Shown: in pieces, positions 9,575 through 18,238 of the stretch
How positions within the stretch are numbered: position 1 is the first letter of the stretch
Layout of the letters: every line of letters starts with the position of its first letter
Assembly: GCF_032878955.1 (NCBI RefSeq)
Contig: NZ_CP043839.1
Coordinates: 124,001-188,000 of the forward strand
Reading direction: 5' to 3'
Length of the DNA stretch: 64,000 bases
From: Butyricimonas paravirosa
GTDB lineage: Bacteria > Bacteroidota > Bacteroidia > Bacteroidales > Marinifilaceae
Position numbers and translations under genes: made by a program
The notes under the pieces: model-generated
What the model was told of the DNA's origin: nothing
What the model saw: the letters and a program-made list of their open reading frames with translations, nothing else
Database searches by the model: none

Positions 9575-12500
9575 ATGAAAAAGAAGAAGTCTAATCTATC
9601 TGCAAAACGCGGGAGAGTCGGCACGTTGTTGATGCTGGTGATCCTGTTGCAGTCCTTTGGAATCGGAGTCAGTCGGGCACAGTCGAACGATGAACCGAGA
9701 TTGACCGTGGAGTTCAGCGAAGCTCCTTTTATAGACGTGATCAATTACATCAAACGTCACACGAAACTTGATTTCCTTTTCAATAACGAGGAAATCCAGA
9801 AGATTCCGGCCGTGACACATGCTTTCAAATCTGTTCCTGCCTCACAGGTACTTCAAGCTTGTTTGGAAGGAACGGAATATACTTTCCGCTTGTTTCAGAA
9901 CATGATCGTGATCCAAAAGCGGCAGAAGACCTTAGAGCCCGTTACCGTCCGGGGAAAAGTGTTGGATGAGAGGGGAATGAGTCTGCCCGGAGCCACGGTG
10001 ATCGTGAAGGGAACCAGCATCGGGGGAAGTACGAATGACCAAGGAATGTTCGTGTTCAGTCTACCCAAGATGGATACGATCTACTTGTTGGTAAGCTTCG
10101 TCGGTATGGAGACCCAAGAGGTTGCGATCACGAACTTTACGCGGGAAGTAGTGGTGCGCATGAAATCTGACACGAAAGAGGTGGAAGAAGTGGTCGTGAC
10201 CGGTTACGGTAATGTCCGGAAAACGAGTTTTACGGGTAATTCCGTGACTGTTTCTAGGGATGAATTACTGAAGGTTTCTAAAACCAACGTCATGAAAGCC
10301 TTGGAGGTATACGATCCATCGTTCCGTGTGAAGACCAATAACCAATGGGGTTCCGACCCGAACGCCTTGCCGGAGATGCAGATCCGGGGACAATCGAGTA
10401 TTGGGGTGAAGGATTTGGACCGTAACACGCTCTCTAAATCAGCTTTGGAAAATAATCCCAATCTGCCGATCTTCATCATGGATAATTTCGAGACCACGAT
10501 ACAAAAAGTGTATGATATGGACCCGAACCGTATCGAGAGTATAACCATTCTCAAGGATGCGGCGGCGACAGCATTGTACGGTTCCCGGGCAGCCAATGGC
10601 GTGGTGGTCATCACGACGGTAGCCCCCAAATCGGGGGAAGTGCGGGTGACTTACAACATGGTCGGGACGATTTCAATGCCTAACTTGAATGATTATAACC
10701 TGATGAATGCCCGTCAGAAACTGGAGGCAGAAGTGGCATCCGGAATGTACGAGGCCGAAGGAGAGGATTTTTGGTTTAAAAAAATAAGAATAGAGGAGTA
10801 CCAGGGGAAACTGAAAAACGTGCGGGAGGGAGTGAACACCTATTGGTTGGCGAAACCCTTGCGTACAGAATTTAATCATAAGCATAGTTTGTACCTGGAA
10901 GGGGGAAACGAGGAATTCCGTTACGGAATTGATTTAGGGTATAATAACGAGAATGGGGTCATGAAAGGATCTTACCGGGATCGTATCGATGCTGGATTCT
11001 CGATTTATTACACGACCTCAAAAGTACAGGTGAGTAATTATATCAGTTATGGTGTGACCAAAGAGAAGGAATCTCCTTACGGGGAATTCTCGCAATATAC
11101 CAAGATGTTACCTTACGAGCGCTACAAGGATGATGACGGTAAAATGTTGCGTATTTTACAATGGTCGCGGGTACTGGATTTCGAACCGTACAACCCGTTA
11201 TACGAGGCCGATTTGGGTAATTATGACAAGGGACAAACTAACGTGCTGGTTGAGAACTTGAGCGTGAATTGGTTTATCAAGCCTACTTTCTGGGTAAAAG
11301 GAGAGTTGGGCATCAGCCATTCCACGGGTAAACGGGAGGCTTTTATTGATCCTTTGTCCGTTAAAAATAATCTGGAATATGGTGATGACCGGACTAACGT
11401 GGGGAGTTTAACTTTAACGAACACGGAATACACCTCGTGGGAGGGGAAACTGGCTATTTCCTATAATGAATCGATCAATAGTCATAACATCAATGTCGGG
11501 GGTGGATTGGAAGTAAAAACGACACGCAGGCGCACGAATACCGGAACTTATAAAGGGTTTCAGTCTGCCGAGTTTTCTTCACCCGAATTTGCCCGGTCGA
11601 TGCCTTATAAACCTAATTTCCAAGAAGTGCAAACTCGTCTATTCGGTATGTTCGCCCGTTTGAACTACTCTTATCAGGATATATACCTTCTGGATGCATC
11701 TCTTCGAATTGACGGTTCTTCCGAGTTCGGTTCCGACAAACGTTACGCTCCTTTCTTTTCAGGAGGTTTGGGATTGAATATTCACAAGTACGCATTCATG
11801 GAGAAATACGGTTTTGTCAATCATCTTAAAATACGGGGTTCCTTCGGGCAAACGGGTAAGGTGAATTTTGCACCATACGCGGCAGTTCCTACTCACGAGA
11901 TTGATATTGACGAATGGTATGTTTCCGGTCCGGCGTCAAGTTTGATGACGACCCGCGGAAACCGGGATCTGAAATGGGAAAAGACCAATAAATTCGACGT
12001 CGGTTTTGAGTTGGGTTTATTGAAGAATCTACTTTACCTTGAATTTTCATGGTATAATGAAATCACGAACGGCCTGATCACCGATGTCACGTTGCCGAGT
12101 TCCACGGGGTTCAGAACGTACAAGAGTAACATGGGAAAGGTCGAGAACAAGGGGTTCGAGATCCAGTTTCGGAGTGACTTGCTTAGTACTGCGGATTGGT
12201 ACGTGGCTGTTTTTGCCAATTTAGCACACAATACGAACAAGATAAAGAAAATATCCGATGCCTTGAAGGCTTATAATGATGCGGTGAACGAGTATTACAA
12301 CCAAGAAATCGAAAGTCTCTGGGACAAGGACAATCCAAATTTGAACCGGGTGATGACGAAATACGAGGAAGGGCAATCCCTTTCTGCGAAGTACGGGTTG
12401 AAATCCTTAGGGATAGACCCTGCAAACGGGCAGGAACTTTACGTGTACCGGGATGGGACGGTGAGCTACGATTGGATAGCCACCGAGATGCGAAATATCG

Positions 12501-12967
12501 GGGATGAAATGCCTTGGGGTACCGGTTCTTTCGGCGTGAATTTACGGTGGAAAAACATCACGTTCAGTACCAGTTTCCTGTATGAATTTGGTGGCGATTT
12601 CTATAACGAGACGCTGATTGACAAGGTGGAAAATGCCAAGATTGAGGAATATAACGTGGATCGTCGTGCAATGAGCCAACGTTGGAAGAAATTCGGGGAT
12701 GTCGTCATGTATAAGGATATTAAGGATAACAGGCAGACCACCGATCCGACTTCCCGTTTTATGCAGCGGAATAACGTGTTGAGTTGGAATTCCATGACGA
12801 TTGGTTACGAGTTGGACCGGGAGATGTTGAAACGGATCGGGATCGAGAATATCCGGATTGAAGTCGGAACGAACGATCTGTGGCGGCTTTCCACGGTGAA
12901 GGCTGAAAGAGGTTTAAGTTACCCGTATGCAAATTCGGTAAACTTTTCCGTGAATGTTAGATTCTAA
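9575..12967 (+). CDS. SusC/RagA TonB-dependent receptor with STN signalling domain, locus 1
   Basis: An 1130-residue outer-membrane transporter. A signal peptide ends near residue 36 (SRAQ). The STN (secretin/TonB N-terminal) domain covers about 42-117 and is the part that signals to FecR. A carboxypeptidase-regulatory-like domain follows (about 125-205: VRGKVLDERGMSLPGATV), then the TonB box EEVVVTGYG near 201, the plug with the SusC/RagA signature AATALYGSRAANGVVVITT, and a beta-barrel ending in an aromatic residue (VNVRF). It pairs with the SusD at 12987 to import a ligand across the outer membrane using TonB energy. Glycan, peptide or metal-complex ligands are all possible for the family. 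Confidence 0.95.
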   Translation: MKKKKSNLSAKRGRVGTLLMLVILLQSFGIGVSRAQSNDEPRLTVEFSEAPFIDVINYIKRHTKLDFLFNNEEIQKIPAVTHAFKSVPASQVLQACLEGTEYTFRLFQNMIVIQKRQKTLEPVTVRGKVLDERGMSLPGATVIVKGTSIGGSTNDQGMFVFSLPKMDTIYLLVSFVGMETQEVAITNFTREVVVRMKSDTKEVEEVVVTGYGNVRKTSFTGNSVTVSRDELLKVSKTNVMKALEVYDPSFRVKTNNQWGSDPNALPEMQIRGQSSIGVKDLDRNTLSKSALENNPNLPIFIMDNFETTIQKVYDMDPNRIESITILKDAAATALYGSRAANGVVVITTVAPKSGEVRVTYNMVGTISMPNLNDYNLMNARQKLEAEVASGMYEAEGEDFWFKKIRIEEYQGKLKNVREGVNTYWLAKPLRTEFNHKHSLYLEGGNEEFRYGIDLGYNNENGVMKGSYRDRIDAGFSIYYTTSKVQVSNYISYGVTKEKESPYGEFSQYTKMLPYERYKDDDGKMLRILQWSRVLDFEPYNPLYEADLGNYDKGQTNVLVENLSVNWFIKPTFWVKGELGISHSTGKREAFIDPLSVKNNLEYGDDRTNVGSLTLTNTEYTSWEGKLAISYNESINSHNINVGGGLEVKTTRRRTNTGTYKGFQSAEFSSPEFARSMPYKPNFQEVQTRLFGMFARLNYSYQDIYLLDASLRIDGSSEFGSDKRYAPFFSGGLGLNIHKYAFMEKYGFVNHLKIRGSFGQTGKVNFAPYAAVPTHEIDIDEWYVSGPASSLMTTRGNRDLKWEKTNKFDVGFELGLLKNLLYLEFSWYNEITNGLITDVTLPSSTGFRTYKSNMGKVENKGFEIQFRSDLLSTADWYVAVFANLAHNTNKIKKISDALKAYNDAVNEYYNQEIESLWDKDNPNLNRVMTKYEEGQSLSAKYGLKSLGIDPANGQELYVYRDGTVSYDWIATEMRNIGDEMPWGTGSFGVNLRWKNITFSTSFLYEFGGDFYNETLIDKVENAKIEEYNVDRRAMSQRWKKFGDVVMYKDIKDNRQTTDPTSRFMQRNNVLSWNSMTIGYELDREMLKRIGIENIRIEVGTNDLWRLSTVKAERGLSYPYANSVNFSVNVRF

Positions 12968-12986
12968 TCGAATTAAATTTGTGATT

Positions 12987-14453
12987 ATGAAAACAATAAG
13001 ATATATCATGGGATTCTTCCTATTTTTTGCCTTGACTTCCTGTAATGATTGGTTCGAGGTAAGCCCGGAAACCCAAGTGAGTAGTGATGACCTGTACGAG
13101 AAGGGAAACGGTTTCCGGATGCAGGTGAACGGTTTGTATAAAAGTCTGGGGAGCAGTAGTCTGTATGCCCAGGAATTGACGTGGGGTTTTCTGGATGTTC
13201 TAGGACAGTATTATGTCCGGCAGAATTTGGATAATGCCTACCAAGAGGTGAATGATCGCCAGTACGAAAATGCCAATGTCCTGTCGATAATCGACGGAAT
13301 TTGGTCGGGGATGTACAAGGTCATTGCCGATTGTAATAATATTATCGAACACGTGGATAAAGCCTCCAACAGTATTTTCGAGCTTGGTGAACCCGAACGG
13401 TTGAAAATACGGGGAGAGGCTCTTGCCGTGCGGGCATTTGTACATTTCGATTTGCTCCGACTTTTTGCCCCGGCTCCCACGGTGAATGAAAATGGCTCGT
13501 GGATTCCTTACGTGACTAGCTCGGAGTCCGTGATTAATAATAAATTGACTGTAAAACAAGTGTTGGAGAACGTGGAGCGTGATTTACTGGAGGCTCACAC
13601 GTGTATGGTCCCGTGGGATTCAGCCATTGTTTATAGTGATTATTATAACGAGGAAGTTATCCGGATGTGGCATATCATGGAACGTTTTTGGACGGATTGG
13701 AATACCGAGAGTGAAATCGCGGAATTCTTCGGTCACCAACGTTCTCGTCTGAACATGGCGTCCATACGGGGAATGTTGGCACGCGTGTATTCCTATATGG
13801 GAGAGAAAAAGAAAGCGTACGATGCTATCGAGGAGGCTTTCGCGATGGGCGGTAAGTGGGAACCGTGGGGCTTTGAAGACATGGACTGGATTGAGCCGGG
13901 GCATGGTCGCCTGTTGAGTGACGTGGTTTTTAATGTTTACAATACCCGTGCGGGAGATATAAATGCCCCGTTTATGACGGCCGAGCGACCGCTTTATATA
14001 CGTAATGTTTATGATTTGTTCCCGGCACAGCACCAGATTGACGGGCGATTTGAACGCTTGCTCAGTATGTTGAGCGGAAATTACTTGTCTATCAAGAGTA
14101 AAAAAGGGAATAATGATGTTGCATATCTTCCTATTTTACGCAAGAGTGAATTGTATTACATCAAGGGTGAGTACTTGGCATCTATCGGGCAAGTAAGTGA
14201 GGCCGTGGATTTGCTACGAGAAATCAGAAGTTCCCGGGGTGATATTTCTATGGATGACTTGAACACGATCACCACGGAAATGGGGTATATCGAGGCGATG
14301 TTGACAGATGCCCGGAAGGAATTTATCGGTGAAGGACAATCTTTCTATTTGTTCAAGCGCTTGAACCTGCCTGTTTTTGACGGGCTACAAAATGTTGATT
14401 TCCGGAACCTGTACACGTTGCCTGTTCCTAAAAGCGAAGAAGTGGTCTTTTAG
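12987..14453 (+). CDS. RagB/SusD family surface lipoprotein, locus 1
   Basis: A 488-residue SusD-type ligand-binding lipoprotein that forms the lid on its SusC. The start at 12987 gives a lipoprotein signal peptide with the lipobox LTSC (Cys near residue 19) followed by NDWF; an earlier in-frame start at 12954 would overlap susC and displace the signal peptide. Family hallmarks are the TPR-like helices (EALAVRAFVHFDLLRLFA) and the C-terminal segment ARKEFIGEGQSFYLFKRL. It sits 19 bases after susC and must be co-transcribed. The specificity-determining loops cannot be read by eye. Confidence 0.94.
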   Translation: MKTIRYIMGFFLFFALTSCNDWFEVSPETQVSSDDLYEKGNGFRMQVNGLYKSLGSSSLYAQELTWGFLDVLGQYYVRQNLDNAYQEVNDRQYENANVLSIIDGIWSGMYKVIADCNNIIEHVDKASNSIFELGEPERLKIRGEALAVRAFVHFDLLRLFAPAPTVNENGSWIPYVTSSESVINNKLTVKQVLENVERDLLEAHTCMVPWDSAIVYSDYYNEEVIRMWHIMERFWTDWNTESEIAEFFGHQRSRLNMASIRGMLARVYSYMGEKKKAYDAIEEAFAMGGKWEPWGFEDMDWIEPGHGRLLSDVVFNVYNTRAGDINAPFMTAERPLYIRNVYDLFPAQHQIDGRFERLLSMLSGNYLSIKSKKGNNDVAYLPILRKSELYYIKGEYLASIGQVSEAVDLLREIRSSRGDISMDDLNTITTEMGYIEAMLTDARKEFIGEGQSFYLFKRLNLPVFDGLQNVDFRNLYTLPVPKSEEVVF

Positions 14454-14482
14454 AATTTGTAAACCTAAAAAAGTAAATTGAG

Positions 14483-15178
14483 ATGAGATACATAATTATA
14501 ATTCTCGTGGCCATATGCGTTTTTGCGGCTTGTTCCGAGGATAAGTTCACGACTTACGATTCGACGAGGTACTTGTACTTCGCGAAGGGAATAACGGCCG
14601 ATAGTATTACCGAGTCTTTTTTCTTTTACCCGGACGAGACCACGCATGATATTCGGTTGGAGTTATTATTTGCCGGTGACCCGGTGACAGAGAACATGAC
14701 CTACCGGATTGAAGTAGATGAGAGCTTGACTACTGCCGTAAAGGGAACGGATTTCGATTTCGAATCCGAGAGGACATGGCAGGCAGGCGAGGAACGTGAC
14801 ACGCTCGTGTTGAAATTGATCAAAACGGCAAAATTGGATAACCAGATGTTCCGGGTAGTTTTGAAAGTCTCTCCGACAACTGATTTCGAAATCGGACCGA
14901 CAAAAAATGCACGTAGTCAGCGGATTGCTTTTACCTCGAAGGCGATAGCTCCGGCTTGGTGGGATGCCCATATCGCACGTTATTACCTGGGTGATTATAG
15001 TGATGCTAAATATGCGGAATTTATCGAGGCTACCGGCATTAGTGATATGACTAATTTTGGTCCTACCGAATTAAGGTATTACGCTTTGAAGTTGAAATAC
15101 CACTTGCTGGAATTGAAAAATGCCGGAACTCCGGTCATGGATGGAGACGTGGAAATGAGTGTTCCTATTGTTGGATAA
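14483..15178 (+). CDS. DUF4843 domain-containing lipoprotein, locus 1
   Basis: A 231-residue lipoprotein with the lipobox FAAC (Cys near residue 16). The segment DSTRYLYFAKG and the later GDPVTENMTYRIEVDES, a Calx-beta-like strand pattern, match DUF4843, a family found almost only after susD in Bacteroidetes. Its function is not established. I recall that the B. thetaiotaomicron peptide importer BT2261-2264 also carries two extra lipoproteins beside its SusC and SusD, which would be the position of this gene and the next. It starts 29 bases after susD and ends 5 before the PKD-like gene. Confidence 0.85.
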   Translation: MRYIIIILVAICVFAACSEDKFTTYDSTRYLYFAKGITADSITESFFFYPDETTHDIRLELLFAGDPVTENMTYRIEVDESLTTAVKGTDFDFESERTWQAGEERDTLVLKLIKTAKLDNQMFRVVLKVSPTTDFEIGPTKNARSQRIAFTSKAIAPAWWDAHIARYYLGDYSDAKYAEFIEATGISDMTNFGPTELRYYALKLKYHLLELKNAGTPVMDGDVEMSVPIVG

Positions 15179-15183
15179 TTAAA

Positions 15184-16875
15184 ATGAATGTCATGAAGAT
15201 ACATAAATATATATGGTGTGCGGTTGTGATGTTTTTCCTTTACGGCTGTTTTGACGATAAGGGAAATTATGACTACACGGGGATTCCTGAGGTGAAAGTT
15301 CTCGGTTATATCACGAACGAGGAAGAGCTTGGGAGTTTCTGGGCTTTAACGGTAGGTGACGTGGTGGAGGTCGAACCTATTCTTGAATACACGGGTGATT
15401 CCACGGCTCTCGCTTTGAAATTCGAGTGGATTGCCGAGAATGGGACTACCGATGAGTTGAAAACGATCGGGTTCGGCAAGAAGTTGGTTTGGGAGACGGA
15501 TATGGGTGGTTTCATAAGGATTTCCCTGTTTATTACAGACACGGTGACAGGTTATCAAATCATTCATGAAGAATTAGCCATGTGGCCAACGAATAGTGAA
15601 TCGACATCAGAGGCGTGGATGGTGCTTTCCGAGGTGGATGGCAAGGCCTGTTTCTCCATACTTGAAGACGTGAGTAGTTGGGAGGGGGATAATTACGTGT
15701 ATCGTTTCCGCGAAATGTTGAATTATTACCCGACGCAGAATGAGGGGCAGGAACTGGGTGGTCGTCCGGTGAAGATCATGAACCATTGGTTGGCAGGTGG
15801 AAGTACGTCAGCCCCCGGAATGTTACTTCTTCTTCAAAATGGGGGTATTGGCCCAGTTTACATGGGAAATCAGGATTATCGTCGGGCGCTTTACTTGAAA
15901 GATGATTTCATGAATGGTGTGTTACCTAACGTGAACTTCAAGGATGCAGTGGCGAATTCAAAGTGTCATGTTCTACTCTCTGAAGATGGGGGGGTATATT
16001 TGAAAGCGGTGGAAAATCTGGATGTATGGTTCACGGGTAAATACATTGATGTTCCTGCCACGATAGAAGGAGGAATGAAAATTGATCGTTTGATACGGAT
16101 GTCTTACTCCGGGGATATTACGGGAACTTTTGCTCTTGATGTTCTGCATGATCGTTTGCTTTATATTCAGAATGAGAATGATTTGGAATACGAGGGAGTT
16201 TGGGGGGATGCGAATGCGATTACTGAAGTGTTTACTGAACCTGTCAATGGAATAACTCTCGCTTTGAATGACTTAAAAGATATAGACATTCTTTATTGTG
16301 GTTCTTACGTGGGAAAAGTCGAGTCGGAATCGGGTCGTCCAAGGAATACTGCCGACGTGTTTATGCTTTACAAGGATAACCGGGCAGGGAGTGCGAACGT
16401 AGGGCAATATTGTATCTATACCTTCCTGTTTGCTCGAGATTATGATTTGTGGATAAACAAGGCGACACCCAAGATTGAAAGGGCTTTCCCGGCGGCTTTC
16501 CAATATGCGATTCATGAAGATGGCCAATTCTTTGTTTCTCCCAACGGGCAATATGAATTTCTGTTCTTTAGTTCCGGGGTGAATGACAGCGAGTTGTGGG
16601 GATATATATTCCGGGGAACGGGAGGAACGGATCCGGTGAAGTTGTTTGATTTTGGTGGACGGAAGATTACCCGGATCTCATCGACAGAATCAGGAAGTGG
16701 GGGAGGTGCGATGGGGATGGATTTAACCGTGGCGCTTGAAACCGGGGAAATATATATGTTCAACGTGAATAACTCTCATTTTGGCACGGGTATAACCCCG
16801 AAGTGGATGTCAACCAAGAGTTATGGCAAGATTATCGATATACGGTATGATGGTCCGGCTAAACATGCAATATAG
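15184..16875 (+). CDS. PKD-like family lipoprotein, locus 1
   Basis: A 563-residue lipoprotein with the lipobox LYGC and the opening FDDKGNYDYTGIPEV, which is typical of the PKD-like lipoproteins next to SusC/SusD/DUF4843. The N-terminal third looks like PKD/Ig-type repeats and the rest like a propeller-type or beta-rich surface domain. The start could also be the ATG at 15193 (MKIHKY). The position after DUF4843 is conserved in locus 2 of this window (52402). It is probably an accessory part of the outer-membrane import complex; the ligand is unknown. A strong terminator follows. Confidence 0.83.
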   Translation: MNVMKIHKYIWCAVVMFFLYGCFDDKGNYDYTGIPEVKVLGYITNEEELGSFWALTVGDVVEVEPILEYTGDSTALALKFEWIAENGTTDELKTIGFGKKLVWETDMGGFIRISLFITDTVTGYQIIHEELAMWPTNSESTSEAWMVLSEVDGKACFSILEDVSSWEGDNYVYRFREMLNYYPTQNEGQELGGRPVKIMNHWLAGGSTSAPGMLLLLQNGGIGPVYMGNQDYRRALYLKDDFMNGVLPNVNFKDAVANSKCHVLLSEDGGVYLKAVENLDVWFTGKYIDVPATIEGGMKIDRLIRMSYSGDITGTFALDVLHDRLLYIQNENDLEYEGVWGDANAITEVFTEPVNGITLALNDLKDIDILYCGSYVGKVESESGRPRNTADVFMLYKDNRAGSANVGQYCIYTFLFARDYDLWINKATPKIERAFPAAFQYAIHEDGQFFVSPNGQYEFLFFSSGVNDSELWGYIFRGTGGTDPVKLFDFGGRKITRISSTESGSGGGAMGMDLTVALETGEIYMFNVNNSHFGTGITPKWMSTKSYGKIIDIRYDGPAKHAI

Positions 16876-16900
16876 GATTTAAGGAGTGTTGATAGAAGGC

Positions 16901-16947
16901 TGTTTAACAATCCGGCTACACGGCTGGATTGTTAAACAATTTTATTA
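16901..16947 (+). terminator. Rho-independent terminator after the PKD-like gene
   Basis: GTTTAACAATCC (16902-16913) pairs perfectly with GGATTGTTAAAC (16926-16937) and is followed by a T-rich AATTTTATT. It ends the main locus-1 transcript before the sigma gene. Confidence 0.9.
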
Positions 16948-16974
16948 AAGTCGTTTATTTTTTGTCTTTTAAAG

Positions 16975-17002
16975 TAGTACCTATCTCATTTTTAGGTATT
17001 TT
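16975..17002 (+). promoter_or_regulatory. Bipartite motif TAGTACC-N14-GTATTTT, copy 3 (before the ECF sigma gene)
   Basis: TAGTACC at 16975-16981 and GTATTTT at 16996-17002 with a 14-base spacer, directly after a terminator. This leaves a leader of about 210 bases before the sigma ATG at 17214. A reverse copy of the first box, GGTACTA, lies at 17017-17023. If the motif is an ECF promoter, this copy implies autoregulation. The rest of 16876-17213 holds the terminator and a short hairpin at 17110-17127 (GATAATC/GATTATC); I see no gene there. Confidence 0.55.
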
Positions 17003-17213
17003 TATTCTGAATACGTGGTACTAAGTGATAGGATTTATTAGATAAACAAATTGTAACAAACGCAGAGCTGACAAAGGAAAATGTAAACGAATTCTTCTGA
17101 CGAGGGGTAGATAATCGCTTGATTATCGAATCTTCGCTCCTTGGCTGTTCTTGTGTCTTCAATTGATGTTTTATCTCGATGTAAATGGTTTTTGAAGTCT
17201 AATAGAAATAGAT

Positions 17214-17771
17214 ATGGTAAACCTTGAATCTATTTTGTCGGGCATTAATGCGAAGAATGAAAGATGCTGGGAGCAACTCTACACGTCTTGCTATGCGGCG
17301 ATGTGTGTGTACGTGGAGTCGATCGTGAAGGATATGGATTGCTCCAAGGACATCGTGCAGGACTTGCTGGTGAATCTCTGGCACTCGGATATTCGGTTCG
17401 CTTCCGGCCGGGAATTGATGGGGTACTTGTATAAATCTTTGTATAATAATTCTTTATTATATATCCGTAACAAGAAAAAGAGGGCGATGATTCTTGATAA
17501 AATAGACCAAGAGAAAGAAAACGAGGATTTCTCGAAGGATTTCATGCTGGACACCGTGCAGGAAGAGATCGTGCGCTTGCTACATCTTCATATTGGTCAT
17601 TTACCGCGAGTGAGACGGCAGATCATGAAATTAAGTATTAGTGGTTTCTCCGGGAAGGAAATTGCCGATAAATTGGGCATTAGTGTGAACACGGTGAAGG
17701 TTCAAAAGAACAAAAGTATCAAATATTTGCGTGACCGGCTGATTCATTGTCGTCGGGAACTGGACTTGTGA
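17214..17771 (+). CDS. RNA polymerase ECF sigma factor, locus 1
   Basis: A 185-residue sigma-70 family ECF factor. Region 2 spans roughly residues 20-75 (SKDIVQDLLVNLWHSD) and region 4 about 120-172, with the helix-turn-helix GFSGKEIADKLGISVNTVKVQ. No extra regulatory domain is present, so an anti-sigma such as the FecR at 8214 should control it. Its place at the end of locus 1, behind its own terminator-separated promoter region, and the copy of the bipartite motif upstream suggest that it reads the locus and itself. It could in principle pair with another FecR outside the window. Confidence 0.93.
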   Translation: MVNLESILSGINAKNERCWEQLYTSCYAAMCVYVESIVKDMDCSKDIVQDLLVNLWHSDIRFASGRELMGYLYKSLYNNSLLYIRNKKKRAMILDKIDQEKENEDFSKDFMLDTVQEEIVRLLHLHIGHLPRVRRQIMKLSISGFSGKEIADKLGISVNTVKVQKNKSIKYLRDRLIHCRRELDL

Positions 17772-17922
17772 GTGGTGTTTCGGAATATATTTTACACGAT
17801 GTTAAATTTATGATTCTATTAAGAAAATGTTTGGTAAATACAAAATAATGTTATATATTTACAGTGAGCAATGATAGGAGCGAGAGTTTGATTTGAGTTA
17901 GTAACTTTTAAAATGAAAAGAG

Positions 17923-18081
17923 ATGAAAACTAAATGGAATCAAATGGTAATCGTAGTTCTACTACTGGTCGTCATCACGAGTATTGTTGTTTACACGTGG
18001 ATAAGTTTCGCGGAGTTAATCAATTTCTTTGATCATGCTGCGAGCGAGGCATTCACGGGAATGAAAGTGGTGGGATTGTAA
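17923..18081 (+). CDS. Small single-pass membrane protein (52 aa)
   Basis: An ATG at 17923 opens a 52-codon frame encoding one strongly hydrophobic stretch (residues 8-26, MVIVVLLLVVITSIVVYTW) followed by a short amphipathic tail. I do not recognise the family. The upstream ATG at 17913 stops after six codons. It lies 151 bases after the ECF sigma gene on the same strand, so it could be co-transcribed with it, and 157 bases before the methyltransferase. The clean hydrophobic profile supports it being real, but no homology was checked. Confidence 0.45.
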   Translation: MKTKWNQMVIVVLLLVVITSIVVYTWISFAELINFFDHAASEAFTGMKVVGL

Positions 18082-18124
18082 CGGAATTAACGTTGTGAAC
18101 CCGGGGATGTAACACTTGGGGGAA

Positions 18125-18148
18125 TTGGTTAAATGGTAGATTAACCAA
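18125..18148 (+). repeat. Inverted repeat after the small membrane gene
   Basis: TTGGTTAA and TTAACCAA are perfect complements around an 8-base loop. There is no T-run, so it is at best a weak terminator or an operator. Confidence 0.35.
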
Positions 18149-18207
18149 GGAAGGAATAAATGGCGGATAAATTTTCCGAGCAGTGTCAATAACCCGATAA
18201 ATATTGT

Positions 18208-18215
18208 TATTTTTG
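18208..18215 (+). promoter_or_regulatory. -7 promoter box for the methyltransferase gene
   Basis: TATTTTTG fits TAnnTTTG and lies 23 bases before the methyltransferase ATG. A -33 TTTG is not evident. Confidence 0.6.
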
Positions 18216-18238
18216 TAGGTGTAAAAACGTACAAGTAA

